From NCBI GenBank assembly GCA_009886755.1, contig QXYU01000004.1, forward strand, positions 1 through 43,006: a stretch of 43,006 nt of DNA, in the 5' to 3' direction. The position numbers and the translations under genes were made by a program. The notes below the pieces were generated by a model that did no database searches, had not been told where the DNA came from, and saw nothing but the letters and a program-made list of their open reading frames with translations. Below, piece after piece: positions 33,923 to 42,626 of the stretch; position 1 is the first letter of the stretch, and every line of letters starts with the position of its first letter. This DNA comes from Flavobacteriaceae bacterium. Its GTDB lineage: Bacteria; Bacteroidota; Bacteroidia; Flavobacteriales; Flavobacteriaceae.

Positions 33923-34103
33923 ATCTGTTCGGTTTAAATGGTAGCATATTCCCTTTATGGCGTTTATTTTTCTTATCTCTTTGTCCTAGCAAAACTTGAA
34001 TCCGCCTTAAACGATTATTTTGCTCTAACAGATGGGTTGCAAAACGCGTCCAAAGAAAAGTCTGTTGTCTATACATGTCAGGAATCAACTGTAGGTTTTT
34101 CAT
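33909..34103 (-). pseudogene. Tyrosine recombinase C-terminal remnant
   Basis: The 64-codon frame contains RFATHLLEQNNRLRRIQVLL followed by GQ, which closely resembles the HSFATHLLE...DLRxIQxLLGH segment of XerC/D-type tyrosine recombinases. The preceding catalytic HxLRH is degraded (FLWTRF), the following histidine is replaced by Gln, and the tyrosine region is lost. It is therefore a relic, presumably of the integrase of a past mobile element. It overlaps the DUF6090 start by 14 nt. Confidence 0.6.
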
Positions 34104-34328
34104 GATGGAAGAGCAGATAGGGCTCTGTTCAAGCTTAAATGTAGTAAAAAACGAGAATTTGTAGCGGAGTCTTAGTTTTTTTAAAGAGCCTTTGTAAGGG
34201 TCAATGGCAATCTATGCTTGGATTTTTTTGCGTTATGATTGTACGGGAGACAAAGGACATGTTAAGTTTCATTCCTTGTAGGAAAAACAGAAGTCCAAAG
34301 AGTATGTTAAAGTCAGGAAGCTATCGTT
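34104..34328. other. Non-coding part of the inserted segment
   Basis: No gene is visible here. Together with the start of the second direct repeat it forms a stretch of more than 300 nt without intact coding sequence. GTAGCGGAGTCTTAG at about 34161 faintly recalls the palindrome arm but cannot be supported. Confidence 0.5.
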
Positions 34329-34436
34329 GATATTTCAATCTCGCTAGAAGCTTTTTTCAGCCTTCGAGAACGTTTTGAGAGTGGTGTTTGTAAACGCCCG
34401 TCCGAAGCGATTCGATCGGTATCGGTTATTCGTTTA
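34329..34436 (+). repeat. Direct repeat copy 2 (vestigial acyltransferase tail plus dnaN 3' end)
   Basis: Reading on the plus strand gives EAFFSLRERFESGVCKRP and SEAIRSVSV, a decayed copy of the acyltransferase C terminus whose stop codon has become TCG. The last 11 nt are the true end of dnaN. It matches 32950-33057 at 91 of 108 positions. Confidence 0.8.
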
Positions 34437-35544
34437 GCATGACAGGCATCACCAACATGGTAACGTCTTCCCCTTCTTCCGTTCCGTCCAGCGGCGTAAG
34501 GATCCCTGCACGATTGGGAAGGGACATCGCCAATTGAATGGTATCGGCTTGTAAGTTATTTAGCATTTCAATCAAAAAGCGGGAATTGAAACCGATTTGC
34601 ATATCATCCCCTCGGTAATCGCACTCAAGGCGTTCTTCGGCTTTGTTGCTAAAATCAAAATCCTCAGCAGAGATTTGAAGTGCTGTCCCCGCAATTTTTA
34701 AGCGGATTTGATGGGTGGTTTTATTGGAGAAAATACTGACTCTTCGAACGGAATTAAGCAAAAGGTTACGGTCGATCTCAAGTAGGTTGGGATTTTCTTT
34801 TGGAATCACCGCTTCGTAATTGGGGTACTTTCCTTCCACCAGGCGACAGGTCAATGTGGAGTCGCCAAATCGGAATTGCGCATTGGTTTCGTTAAATTCA
34901 ATGGTGATGGTTTCTTCACTTCCTTGTAATACTGATTTCAGCAACTGAAGCGGCTTTTTGGGCATGATAAACTCAGAACTTTGGGGAGCACTGAGATCGG
35001 TTCTTCGGTATTTAACCAATTTGTGCGCATCGGTAGCTACAAAGGTTAAACCCGTACTGTCAAACTGAAAAAAGACGCCACTCATAACAGGTCTCAGATC
35101 GTCGTTTCCAGAGGCAAAAAGAGTTGTGTTAATGGCTTCTGCCAGCGTGTCTCCGAGAATCTCTGTTTGAACGGGATCACTGACATGCGCTGCTCTAGGG
35201 AATTCGTCACCGTGAACATAGGCCACAGCATATTTTCCATTGTTGGCAGAAATTTCAACGGTATTGTTGTCGGTTTTGATAAAGGTAAGTGGCTGCTCCG
35301 GAAAGGTTTTTAAAGTATCGGTAATCAAACGAGCCGGTAGTGCAATGGATCCTTTATCGGAGGATTCCACCGCTATTTTGGTCGATAGTGTTGTTTCAAG
35401 ATCGGAAGCGGTAAGGGTTAACGCATTGTCCTGAACTTCAAATAAAATGTTATCTAAAATGGGGAGGGTGTTGGTGCTGTTCACAACCCCACCTAAAACC
35501 TGTAATTCTCTTAACAAGGCTGTACTGGAAACAATAAATTTCAT
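34426..35544 (-). CDS. dnaN: DNA polymerase III sliding clamp (beta subunit)
   Basis: The 372-residue clamp encircles DNA and tethers the replicative polymerase. Three successive clamp domains of about 120 residues are visible; conserved parts include LPILDNILFEV near the N terminus, ATDAHKLVKYRR, and VEGKYPNYEAVIP. The last residues VMPVMLNE resemble the family C-terminal MPMR/V end. dnaA is not nearby, so this is not an obvious origin region. Its 3' end overlaps the second direct repeat. A promoter lies about 90-125 nt upstream. Confidence 0.96.
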   Translation of the reverse strand: MKFIVSSTALLRELQVLGGVVNSTNTLPILDNILFEVQDNALTLTASDLETTLSTKIAVESSDKGSIALPARLITDTLKTFPEQPLTFIKTDNNTVEISANNGKYAVAYVHGDEFPRAAHVSDPVQTEILGDTLAEAINTTLFASGNDDLRPVMSGVFFQFDSTGLTFVATDAHKLVKYRRTDLSAPQSSEFIMPKKPLQLLKSVLQGSEETITIEFNETNAQFRFGDSTLTCRLVEGKYPNYEAVIPKENPNLLEIDRNLLLNSVRRVSIFSNKTTHQIRLKIAGTALQISAEDFDFSNKAEERLECDYRGDDMQIGFNSRFLIEMLNNLQADTIQLAMSLPNRAGILTPLDGTEEGEDVTMLVMPVMLNE

Positions 35545-35641
35545 CGATCTAAATTTTTATTTTTTGGGTGCCAGAGGAACATCCTTTCTTGGATTCTTCT
35601 GCGGCATGTATTAGGCGCGTAATCAACCAAATATATTAATT

Positions 35642-35670
35642 CAAATATATTGGAATTGGCAGGCTTCAAA
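35642..35670 (-). promoter_or_regulatory. dnaN promoter
   Basis: On the minus strand TTTG (35670-35667) is followed after 17 nt by TATATTTG (35649-35642), a full Bacteroidota -33/-7 pair. A second TATATTTG lies at 35635-35628, 6 nt further downstream, so an alternative start is possible. The leader to the dnaN ATG would be close to 90 nt. Confidence 0.55.
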
Positions 35671-35691
35671 AAATATATTTATCCCAACTTA

Positions 35692-37344
35692 TTAACCAAG
35701 TTTTGCCCTTCGTTGACGGCGAAAAAGGAAGGCGGATAAGAGCAAAACAATCAAAGGAATGGCTAGGGATAATAATTGAATAGGCCGACGAAGTTCGAGT
35801 ACTTTGGGTTTGTCCAATAGTGTGATTTCAACGGCTTTGGTTCGAATGTTCACCCAAGACGAATTGCCCATTAGGTAGTGAACGGCATTTTGCAGCAAAA
35901 GCTTGTTTTGATAAAAATTATGGGTCCATTTATCGTAGCCCAAGGCTAGCGGCTGTCCTTTATCTAATTGGTTTTCAGCAAAATTCCCATCGGAAATGAG
36001 CAGTGTTTTGGAACGTCCTTCTAATTTTTTTTCAACACCTTTAAAAGGCGCAATCCGATTGGTGAATAGGGATTCAAAAGTTCCTTCTACCAAAACCGAA
36101 AGGGGATAGGGTTGGCTTTGGAAATCTTCTGGGTTTTTTGCTTTTGTGGCTTCTTTTAACGCAATGATCACCGGAACTCCTAGGATTTTATTTAATGGCG
36201 AAGAAGCGGTTAGAACGGTCTTTTTTAAACCATTGGCAAGGGTGTCAATCGGAGTTGTGAATTGATATAGAACATTCCCTACCCCTTTGCTGATGGGATG
36301 TTCTGCCCGGGCTGAAGGGATGGGGTAGTAAGTCCACGGGTAAGGCATATACTGAGTTTGTTCGTTGGTGCCCTGCGCCATGACTATAGGAGCGCAATAG
36401 AGGTCAGAGAGCAAACCTTTATTAATTCGGAGCCCTTGTTTAAAAAAATAATCCTCCAAATCCAGACTCTTTGGAAAAGTGATCGCGCGTCCGGTTTTGT
36501 TAAATAGGCTGTCTCTGTTAAGTGCCAAGGCATCCACCATCCAAAGGGTATTTCCTCCTTGCATTTGGTACTGATCCAAAATAAATTTCTCTTTGGAGGA
36601 GAAGGGGCTGTTGGGATTAGAGACCAGTAATAAATCAAAGCGATTGAGGTTGTCTAGGGTTTTGGCTGGGTCTTCAGGGAGTGCCTTTAAATCAAATGAA
36701 GCAAGGTTGTAATAAGGTTTTAGGCTCTGAAGAAAATCAGCTAAAAGGATGGCTTCTGAGGTTTTATGAGAGGTAAGAACTGCCAGGTTTTTTTTAGTGG
36801 TAAGGGTCAATTGTTTGATCCCGTCTAAAAATTGATACTCTAGTTGTGAAACAGATCGGAAAAAAATGTCTTCGGGACTGTCACCCATGTTTTTTTGCCA
36901 AAGCGATACACGTACGGATGTTTTCCCATTACTAACAATAGCCCAGGGAAACACCACCGTTTGATCAATGGATTGGTTGTTGTCAGCTACTACTGTTTGG
37001 GGAATCAAACCGTACTGTTGCATTTCTTTCATGACCACTTGACGACCTTCCGTAGTGTCAAAAGGATCAATGTACTCGACAAAAAGCTCCTTGTTTTTGG
37101 CGTTCATGCGGGTCAAAACCGTTTCTATTTCCCTTCGAAGGCGTTGGAATGTTGGAGGGAGTTTACCCGCAAGAAAAACATCAATCTTGATAGACTGATT
37201 TAGTTCTGCTAATTCTTTTTTTGCCTCTGGGGTAAGGGTGTAGCGTTGGTCGGCTGTCAAATCACATTGAAAAGGAAGCACCAATCCAATTAGTACAAGC
37301 AGTAGTAATATAGCCCCTTGAAAGCGTTCTTTTTTTGTGATCAC
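35692..37344 (-). CDS. gldG: Gliding motility ABC transporter auxiliary protein GldG
   Basis: The 550-residue protein has an N-terminal membrane helix (about 11-27), a long extracytoplasmic region of the ABC-transporter auxiliary type (LTPEAKKELAELNQSIKIDV, FVEYIDPFDTTEGRQVVMKE), and a C-terminal helix before basic residues (RRQRRAKLG). GldG works with the permease GldF and ATPase GldA, needed for gliding in Flavobacterium johnsoniae. Its ATG overlaps the gldF stop by 4 nt (ATGA), so the genes are translated together. No gldA is in the window. Confidence 0.93.
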   Translation of the reverse strand: MITKKERFQGAILLLLVLIGLVLPFQCDLTADQRYTLTPEAKKELAELNQSIKIDVFLAGKLPPTFQRLRREIETVLTRMNAKNKELFVEYIDPFDTTEGRQVVMKEMQQYGLIPQTVVADNNQSIDQTVVFPWAIVSNGKTSVRVSLWQKNMGDSPEDIFFRSVSQLEYQFLDGIKQLTLTTKKNLAVLTSHKTSEAILLADFLQSLKPYYNLASFDLKALPEDPAKTLDNLNRFDLLLVSNPNSPFSSKEKFILDQYQMQGGNTLWMVDALALNRDSLFNKTGRAITFPKSLDLEDYFFKQGLRINKGLLSDLYCAPIVMAQGTNEQTQYMPYPWTYYPIPSARAEHPISKGVGNVLYQFTTPIDTLANGLKKTVLTASSPLNKILGVPVIIALKEATKAKNPEDFQSQPYPLSVLVEGTFESLFTNRIAPFKGVEKKLEGRSKTLLISDGNFAENQLDKGQPLALGYDKWTHNFYQNKLLLQNAVHYLMGNSSWVNIRTKAVEITLLDKPKVLELRRPIQLLSLAIPLIVLLLSAFLFRRQRRAKLG

Positions 37345-38075
37345 TGCGCTTGTAGTTTTTTGATTCGGTATTGAGTGAGTAGCAACAATATCAGTGTGCT
37401 TGCTAAAAAGTAACAGATATCTCCAGGGAGTAATACCCCTCGGCTTAGACTGCTATAATGAGCCTGTATCCCAAGGGAAGCAACCCATTCGTGCCAAAAG
37501 AAACTGGGGATCCATGCAGCCAATTGCCCCCAAAGGTAAAATTGTGCAAAGCCGACAAAAATACTCAATAAAAAAGCAGTTGTTTGCTGGCTGGTGACAC
37601 TTGACATATAGATTCCTAATGCTGCGAGCATGCTGATGAACAGCAAAAGCCCCAAATAGCCTCCAACAAGCATCCCCCAATCCACAATAGCCGCTTCTGG
37701 GAGCAGGATGTGAAGCAGATAGATATAGCTCAACGTAGGGAGTAGCGCAAGCAATGCGACACAAAACACTCCAAGAAATTTTCCGAAAACCACCGCCGAA
37801 ATTGATAGGGGTTTGGAAAGTAGAATCTCTAAGGTGCCGTTTTTAATTTCTTCAGCAAAACTCCGCATACTCAATGCTGGAATAACCAATAGGAGCAACC
37901 AAGGCGCTAATTCAAAAAAGAGCGTCAAATCAGCGAATCCTGCTTGTAAAATATTAAAAGAACTGTCTAGAACCCAAAGAAAAAGAGTGTTAAACAGTAA
38001 AAACAAGCCGATGACCAAAAAACCGATCAAGTCGTTAAAAACTGTTTTTATTTCTTTAAAGAGGATCGGCCACAT
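37341..38075 (-). CDS. gldF: Gliding motility ABC transporter permease GldF
   Basis: The 244-residue protein has six hydrophobic helices and the ABC-2 permease motif ALSMRSFAEEIKNGTLEILLSKPLS after the second. The ATG at 38075 is preferred to a TTG at 38090 because the latter lies in the preceding gene; the stop of that gene is 1 nt upstream. GldF is the membrane channel of the GldAFG transporter. Together with gldG and the SAM hydrolase gene it forms a tight three-gene unit. Confidence 0.93.
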   Translation of the reverse strand: MWPILFKEIKTVFNDLIGFLVIGLFLLFNTLFLWVLDSSFNILQAGFADLTLFFELAPWLLLLVIPALSMRSFAEEIKNGTLEILLSKPLSISAVVFGKFLGVFCVALLALLPTLSYIYLLHILLPEAAIVDWGMLVGGYLGLLLFISMLAALGIYMSSVTSQQTTAFLLSIFVGFAQFYLWGQLAAWIPSFFWHEWVASLGIQAHYSSLSRGVLLPGDICYFLASTLILLLLTQYRIKKLQAQ

Positions 38076-38076
38076 A

Positions 38077-38907
38077 CTAATAAAATTCAATGGTTATGGG
38101 ATCACGATAGTCCAAGCCAAATAGACTATGGGCACTGCCCACGGTCAACGGATTACTTTTATATATGGCTAACTCCAAATGTCCTGCGGTGTTAAATAAG
38201 GCTATTTTTTTTCCGTCTTCGTCTCGTTTTCCTGCTGGAAGTGAAAAATCAATCGCTTCACTGTAGTGATTGACAATTTTGTGAAACTTCTCGGTACGTG
38301 CAAAAATGGTGAAATCCCTGGATTTGCCGACTTCTTGAAACTGTTTTTTTGTTATGTTGGTCACCACATTCCCATAATTGTCAATATAGATAATACTACC
38401 CATTAGTGCATTGCCTTCGGGAGCAACAACTGGATTGAGCCCTGTTACTTTCTTAACGTTTTGAATGGTTTTTCCGATCACTTCCAGTTGACCATTGCGT
38501 GCAAGATGTCCCGCCACCTTTACAAAGACGTCTAAGACAGGAAAACTACTCACAAGATTTTGATGAATGTTTATTTCAACGATTTTTTCGGGTTGGGTTT
38601 CTTCGGCAATTAAGGAAAAAACACCATTGTCGGCTCCAATAAAATAATGCCCGTTGAGGAGCATGGCTACATGCGAGACTTCTTGTGTTCGTTCGGAATC
38701 GACTCCCAAAACATGAATGGAACCCTTGGGAAAGGCTGTATAGGCGTTTTTAAGGATATAGCTCGCTTCGGTATGATTGAACGGACTTATCTGGTGGCTG
38801 ACATCAATTACCCGTGCTTCGGGAATCTCGATATGCAAGGAGGCCTTAATGGCCGATACCGAGTAATCCTTTTCTCCAAAATCTGTTGTTAAGCTAACTA
38901 TGGGCAT
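38077..38907 (-). CDS. DUF62 SAM hydroxide adenosyltransferase
   Basis: The 276-residue protein matches the SAM-dependent chlorinase/fluorinase family (DUF62): SLTTDFGEKDYSVSAIKA with the SAM-binding Asp, VIDVSHQISPF, and FIGADNGVFSLIAEE, then a C-terminal beta domain with YIDNYGNVVTNITK. Bacterial members without a halogenase context hydrolyse S-adenosylmethionine to adenosine and methionine using hydroxide. Its coupling to gldF (1-nt gap) is often seen in flavobacteria, but no functional link is known to me. Confidence 0.9.
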   Translation of the reverse strand: MPIVSLTTDFGEKDYSVSAIKASLHIEIPEARVIDVSHQISPFNHTEASYILKNAYTAFPKGSIHVLGVDSERTQEVSHVAMLLNGHYFIGADNGVFSLIAEETQPEKIVEINIHQNLVSSFPVLDVFVKVAGHLARNGQLEVIGKTIQNVKKVTGLNPVVAPEGNALMGSIIYIDNYGNVVTNITKKQFQEVGKSRDFTIFARTEKFHKIVNHYSEAIDFSLPAGKRDEDGKKIALFNTAGHLELAIYKSNPLTVGSAHSLFGLDYRDPITIEFY

Positions 38908-38942
38908 GGGTAAATTAACAATCGGTTTTTATTAAAATTATG

Positions 38943-38950
38943 TAAATTTG
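38943..38950 (+). promoter_or_regulatory. -7 promoter box upstream of phoH
   Basis: TAAATTTG matches TAnnTTTG exactly and lies 46 nt before the phoH start. A T run at 38926-38930 stands where a -33 TTTG would be. Confidence 0.4.
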
Positions 38951-38996
38951 AATGGCCAGATGATGGTAAAATTAATTCTTTTTAACGCGATAGCCT

Positions 38997-39950
38997 TTGA
39001 ATGAAATCAAAATCGAACTCTCCGAAGTAAATCCTCGGGAGTTTTTTGGACAGCAAAATGTTCATATAGACCAAATCAAGTCCTATTTTCCTAAACTTAA
39101 AATTGTAGCACGAGGTGCTACCCTAAAAGCATATGGGGAAGAAAGGTTGCTCGATGAGTTTGATAAACGCATTGAGATGCTACAAGCCCATTTTGGAAAA
39201 TACAATGTACTGGACAAAGAAACGATCGACAGAGTGATTCAGGCCAATAGTACTGAAGAATACGACCCAGCTCTGGAAATGGAATCATTTATTCTTCATG
39301 GTGTTGGGGGGAGAGCCATCAAAGCCAAGACAGTCAATCAGTTTAAACTAATCGAACTGGTTAATAACAACGATATGGTTTTTGCGATTGGCCCCGCAGG
39401 AACTGGAAAAACCTATACAGGGGTTGCCCTAGCCGTTCGTGCGTTGAAAGAAAAACAGGTAAAACGTATTATTCTTACCCGACCAGCAGTTGAGGCAGGG
39501 GAAAATCTTGGTTTTTTACCAGGGGACCTTAAAGAGAAATTGGACCCCTATATGCAACCGCTGTACGATGCGCTTCGTGATATGATCCCACAGGAAAAAT
39601 TGAATAAATATATTGAGGAAGGAATCATTCAGATTGCCCCTTTGGCTTTTATGCGAGGGCGAACACTGGACAATGCCTTTGTCATACTCGATGAGGCACA
39701 AAACACTACGCATGCGCAAATGAAAATGTTTCTAACGCGGATGGGACCCAATGCAAAATTTATAATTACAGGCGACCCAGGTCAAATCGACTTGCCTAGA
39801 CGAACCATTTCTGGACTCAAAGAAGCACTTTTGATTTTAAAAGAAACAGAAGGTATTGGGATGATCTATTTGGATGATAAAGATGTGATCCGACACCATT
39901 TGGTCAAAAAAGTAATCACTGCCTATAAAAATATTGAGCACCAAAACTAA
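38997..39950 (+). CDS. PhoH-family ATPase
   Basis: The 317-residue P-loop NTPase has an N-terminal KH-like part ([20 protein letters not shown]) and a helicase-superfamily-1-like ATPase domain with Walker [31 protein letters not shown], and Walker [10 protein letters not shown]. The start is TTG at 38997: relatives start MNE..., and no in-frame ATG exists. PhoH proteins are RNA-associated ATPases of ill-defined role, once linked to phosphate starvation. purC starts 4 nt after the stop, so they form an operon. Confidence 0.92.
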   Translation: MNEIKIELSEVNPREFFGQQNVHIDQIKSYFPKLKIVARGATLKAYGEERLLDEFDKRIEMLQAHFGKYNVLDKETIDRVIQANSTEEYDPALEMESFILHGVGGRAIKAKTVNQFKLIELVNNNDMVFAIGPAGTGKTYTGVALAVRALKEKQVKRIILTRPAVEAGENLGFLPGDLKEKLDPYMQPLYDALRDMIPQEKLNKYIEEGIIQIAPLAFMRGRTLDNAFVILDEAQNTTHAQMKMFLTRMGPNAKFIITGDPGQIDLPRRTISGLKEALLILKETEGIGMIYLDDKDVIRHHLVKKVITAYKNIEHQN

Positions 39951-39954
39951 ACTG

Positions 39955-40899
39955 ATGAAAACTTTGATGCATACTTCGCTGTCACTAGCGGGACAGCAAT
40001 CCAAATACACCGGTAAAGTCCGAGAGGTCTATACCCTTGAAAATGATAGACTGGTGATGATCGTAACCGATCGGCTCTCTGCTTTTGATGTATTGATGCC
40101 AAAGGGAATTCCGTATAAAGGTCAAATACTCAATCAGATCGCCTACCAAATGCTGCAGGCTACTTCCGACATCGTCCCCAATTGGCTCGAAGCCTGCCCG
40201 GATCCAAATGTTGCTATTGGTCAAGCCTGCGAGCCGTTTAAAGTAGAAATGGTGATCCGCGGCTATCTTGTGGGGCATGCTGCACGTGAGTACAGCAAAG
40301 GAAAACGAACCCTTTGCGGTGTATCGCTTCCCGAAGGAATGATAGAAAATGAAGCTTTTCCAGAACCCATCATAACTCCTGCAACAAAGGCAGAGCAAGG
40401 GCATGACGAAGACATATCGCGCGAAGAAATCATTGCTCAAGGAATTGTCAGTGAAGAAGACTACATTCAATTAGAAAATCACACACGCGCACTTTTTGCG
40501 AGAGGTACGGAACTCGCTCAAAAACAAGGGCTTATCTTAGTGGATACCAAATACGAATTTGGAAAAAATATAAAAGGCGAAATCCTTCTTATTGATGAGA
40601 TTCACACACCGGACTCTTCTCGGTATTTTTATCAGGAAGGTTACGCAGAACGTCAAGCCAAAGGGGAATCACAAAAACAACTTTCCAAAGAGTTTGTTCG
40701 TCGCTGGTTGATTGAAAATGGCTTTCAAGGATTGGAGGGGCAGTCTGTTCCTTCGATGAGTGATTTTTATATACAGTCGATCAGTGAACGTTATATTGAG
40801 TTGTATGAAAATATTACGGGAAGCTCATTTGTTCCAGCAGACCTTAGCAATATCGAAAGCCGCATAGAAAAAAATATTCGTGAATATCTGAATGGCTAA
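39955..40899 (+). CDS. purC: Phosphoribosylaminoimidazole-succinocarboxamide synthase
   Basis: The 314-residue enzyme (SAICAR synthetase) joins CAIR and aspartate with ATP in purine synthesis. Visible motifs: [14 protein letters not shown] (ATP loop), [35 protein letters not shown], and LVDTKYEFG with [11 protein letters not shown]. The ATG at 39955 is chosen over a TTG at 39934 inside phoH. It is the longer eukaryote-like form without extra domains. It converges on miaA with 3 nt between stops. Confidence 0.96.
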   Translation: MKTLMHTSLSLAGQQSKYTGKVREVYTLENDRLVMIVTDRLSAFDVLMPKGIPYKGQILNQIAYQMLQATSDIVPNWLEACPDPNVAIGQACEPFKVEMVIRGYLVGHAAREYSKGKRTLCGVSLPEGMIENEAFPEPIITPATKAEQGHDEDISREEIIAQGIVSEEDYIQLENHTRALFARGTELAQKQGLILVDTKYEFGKNIKGEILLIDEIHTPDSSRYFYQEGYAERQAKGESQKQLSKEFVRRWLIENGFQGLEGQSVPSMSDFYIQSISERYIELYENITGSSFVPADLSNIESRIEKNIREYLNG

Positions 40900-40902
40900 T
40901 GA

Positions 40903-41796
40903 TTAGCCCAAGTGTTTGATAAAATCATCGATCGGCATATTGGCTGGGAAAAGAACCTCTTTACCATAGCGGTTAAACCAAGTGATTTGCCGTTTGGCAT
41001 AGCGTCGAGTGTTTCTTTTTATCTCTAAAATTGTCGCTTCCTTATCATTTTTTCCAGCGAAATAGTCCCACCATTCTTGGTATCCAACCGTTCGCAAACT
41101 GCCTAAATCTTTGTGTGCTTCAAGTTGTTTGACTTCTTCTTCCAGTCCTTCCTCAATCATTTGATCTACACGTTGGTTGATTCGATCATAGAGAATTTCT
41201 CGGGGTTGATGAAGCACAATGACTTGACTATCAAAAGAGCGTTTGGCTTTGCTTTTTCCTAAAAAGGAGGAGTAGGGTACACCCGAAGCAAAGCATACTT
41301 CCAGAGCGCGCATTAATCGCAGGGGGTTTTGCCGATCAACATTTCGATAATGGGTAGGATCTTGGTCACGCAATAACTCTTGTAGCCCATGTAAGCCATG
41401 GGTTTGATGAAAAACACGCAACTGCATTTTCACCTCATCAGGGATATCAGGAAACTCGTCCAAGCCTTCCATTAGCGCTTGTGCAAACAAACCAGATCCT
41501 CCTGTAAGGATGATTCGTTCGTGCTTTTCGAAAAGTGTTTTAAGTTTTTCCAGTGCTTGTTTTTCATATTCTCCAACACTAACGGGATTGGTAACACTTT
41601 CGTATTGAATAAAGTGATGAGGGACGGATGCCAGTTCTTCGGCAGAGGGTACCGCTGTTCCAATTTTCATTTCTTTATAAAATTGTCGCGAATCACAGGA
41701 AACGATTTCTGTTTTATAATGTTTAGCAAGGGCAAGGCTGAGGGCAGTTTTACCAACTCCAGTGGGGCCGGCTACATAGATTAATTTAGCGTTCAT
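40903..41796 (-). CDS. miaA: tRNA dimethylallyltransferase
   Basis: The 297-residue enzyme adds a dimethylallyl group to A37 of tRNAs reading UNN codons. It shows the P-loop GPTGVGKTALS, SCDSRQFYKEMKIGTA for substrate binding, HFIQYES, LTGGSGLFAQAL, and RQITWFNRY near the end. Length is normal. The gene begins 11 nt inside the end of the ion channel gene, and both run in the same direction. Confidence 0.96.
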   Translation of the reverse strand: MNAKLIYVAGPTGVGKTALSLALAKHYKTEIVSCDSRQFYKEMKIGTAVPSAEELASVPHHFIQYESVTNPVSVGEYEKQALEKLKTLFEKHERIILTGGSGLFAQALMEGLDEFPDIPDEVKMQLRVFHQTHGLHGLQELLRDQDPTHYRNVDRQNPLRLMRALEVCFASGVPYSSFLGKSKAKRSFDSQVIVLHQPREILYDRINQRVDQMIEEGLEEEVKQLEAHKDLGSLRTVGYQEWWDYFAGKNDKEATILEIKRNTRRYAKRQITWFNRYGKEVLFPANMPIDDFIKHLG

Positions 41797-42616
41797 CGTT
41801 TAAAAGTTCACCACAATGATGGCAATATATCGCATCGTCTTTGTGGTCGGGGTTCATGCAAGCTTTACAAGCCTGCGTATTGGTGTCTATTTGTTTGTTT
41901 TGTTCGGTAAATTCTGCTGTTACGATTCCTGTTGGAACGGCAATGATTCCATAGCCCATAACCATAATGATGGCAGCAAAAAATTGCCCCAAGCTGGTCA
42001 CGGGTGCAATATCACCATAACCCACTGTGGTAAGGGTTACGATACACCAATAGATGCTCCTTGGGATACTGGTAAAACCGCTTTCATCGGATTCGATCAT
42101 ATACATTAGGGTGCCAAAAATAATGCATAGAATCAAAACACTAAAGAGGAAAACCCCAATTTTAGCACGGCTTGCCACTAAAGCTTTTGCCAAGGAATTG
42201 GAGGCACCGATATAACGTGTGAGTTTTAGAATTCGGAAAATTCGGAGTAGGCGTAAAGCCCGCAAGGCAATCAAAGACTGTGTGCCAAGCATAAAAAGGG
42301 AGATATACTTCGGTAGGGTTGACAACAAATCGATGATACCATAAAAACTAAAGATGTAATTGAATGGCTTTTTTACAGCAACCAGTCGAAGTAAATATTC
42401 AATGGAAAAAAGAATGGTAATTGCCCATTCGACAATGTTAAAATAGCTTTTGTAAGCTGCATTAATGCTAGAGACGCTTTCCAAACAAACCAAAAGAACG
42501 CTAAACAAAATGAGTATCAAAAGAAGTACATCGAAGACTTTCCCTCCTGGGGTATCGGCTTCGTAGATGATCTCATGCAAGCGGTGGCGCCAAGTACTTT
42601 TTGAAGTTTTGTTCAC
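41786..42616 (-). CDS. Voltage-gated-type potassium channel with C-terminal zinc ribbon
   Basis: The 276-residue protein has six membrane helices (about 27-46, 61-80, 86-102, 109-132, 151-174, 208-232). Helix four carries regularly spaced arginines (LRALRLLRIFRILKLTR), as in voltage sensors. The pore loop TTVGYGD (196-202) is the K+ selectivity filter. The cytoplasmic tail ends with CKAC-x11-CHHC (Cys250, 253, 265, 268), a small zinc ribbon. K+ flux across the inner membrane is the expected role. It starts 10 nt after the exonuclease gene. Confidence 0.93.
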   Translation of the reverse strand: MNKTSKSTWRHRLHEIIYEADTPGGKVFDVLLLILILFSVLLVCLESVSSINAAYKSYFNIVEWAITILFSIEYLLRLVAVKKPFNYIFSFYGIIDLLSTLPKYISLFMLGTQSLIALRALRLLRIFRILKLTRYIGASNSLAKALVASRAKIGVFLFSVLILCIIFGTLMYMIESDESGFTSIPRSIYWCIVTLTTVGYGDIAPVTSLGQFFAAIIMVMGYGIIAVPTGIVTAEFTEQNKQIDTNTQACKACMNPDHKDDAIYCHHCGELLNDER

Positions 42617-42626
42617 AATCAGAGGG

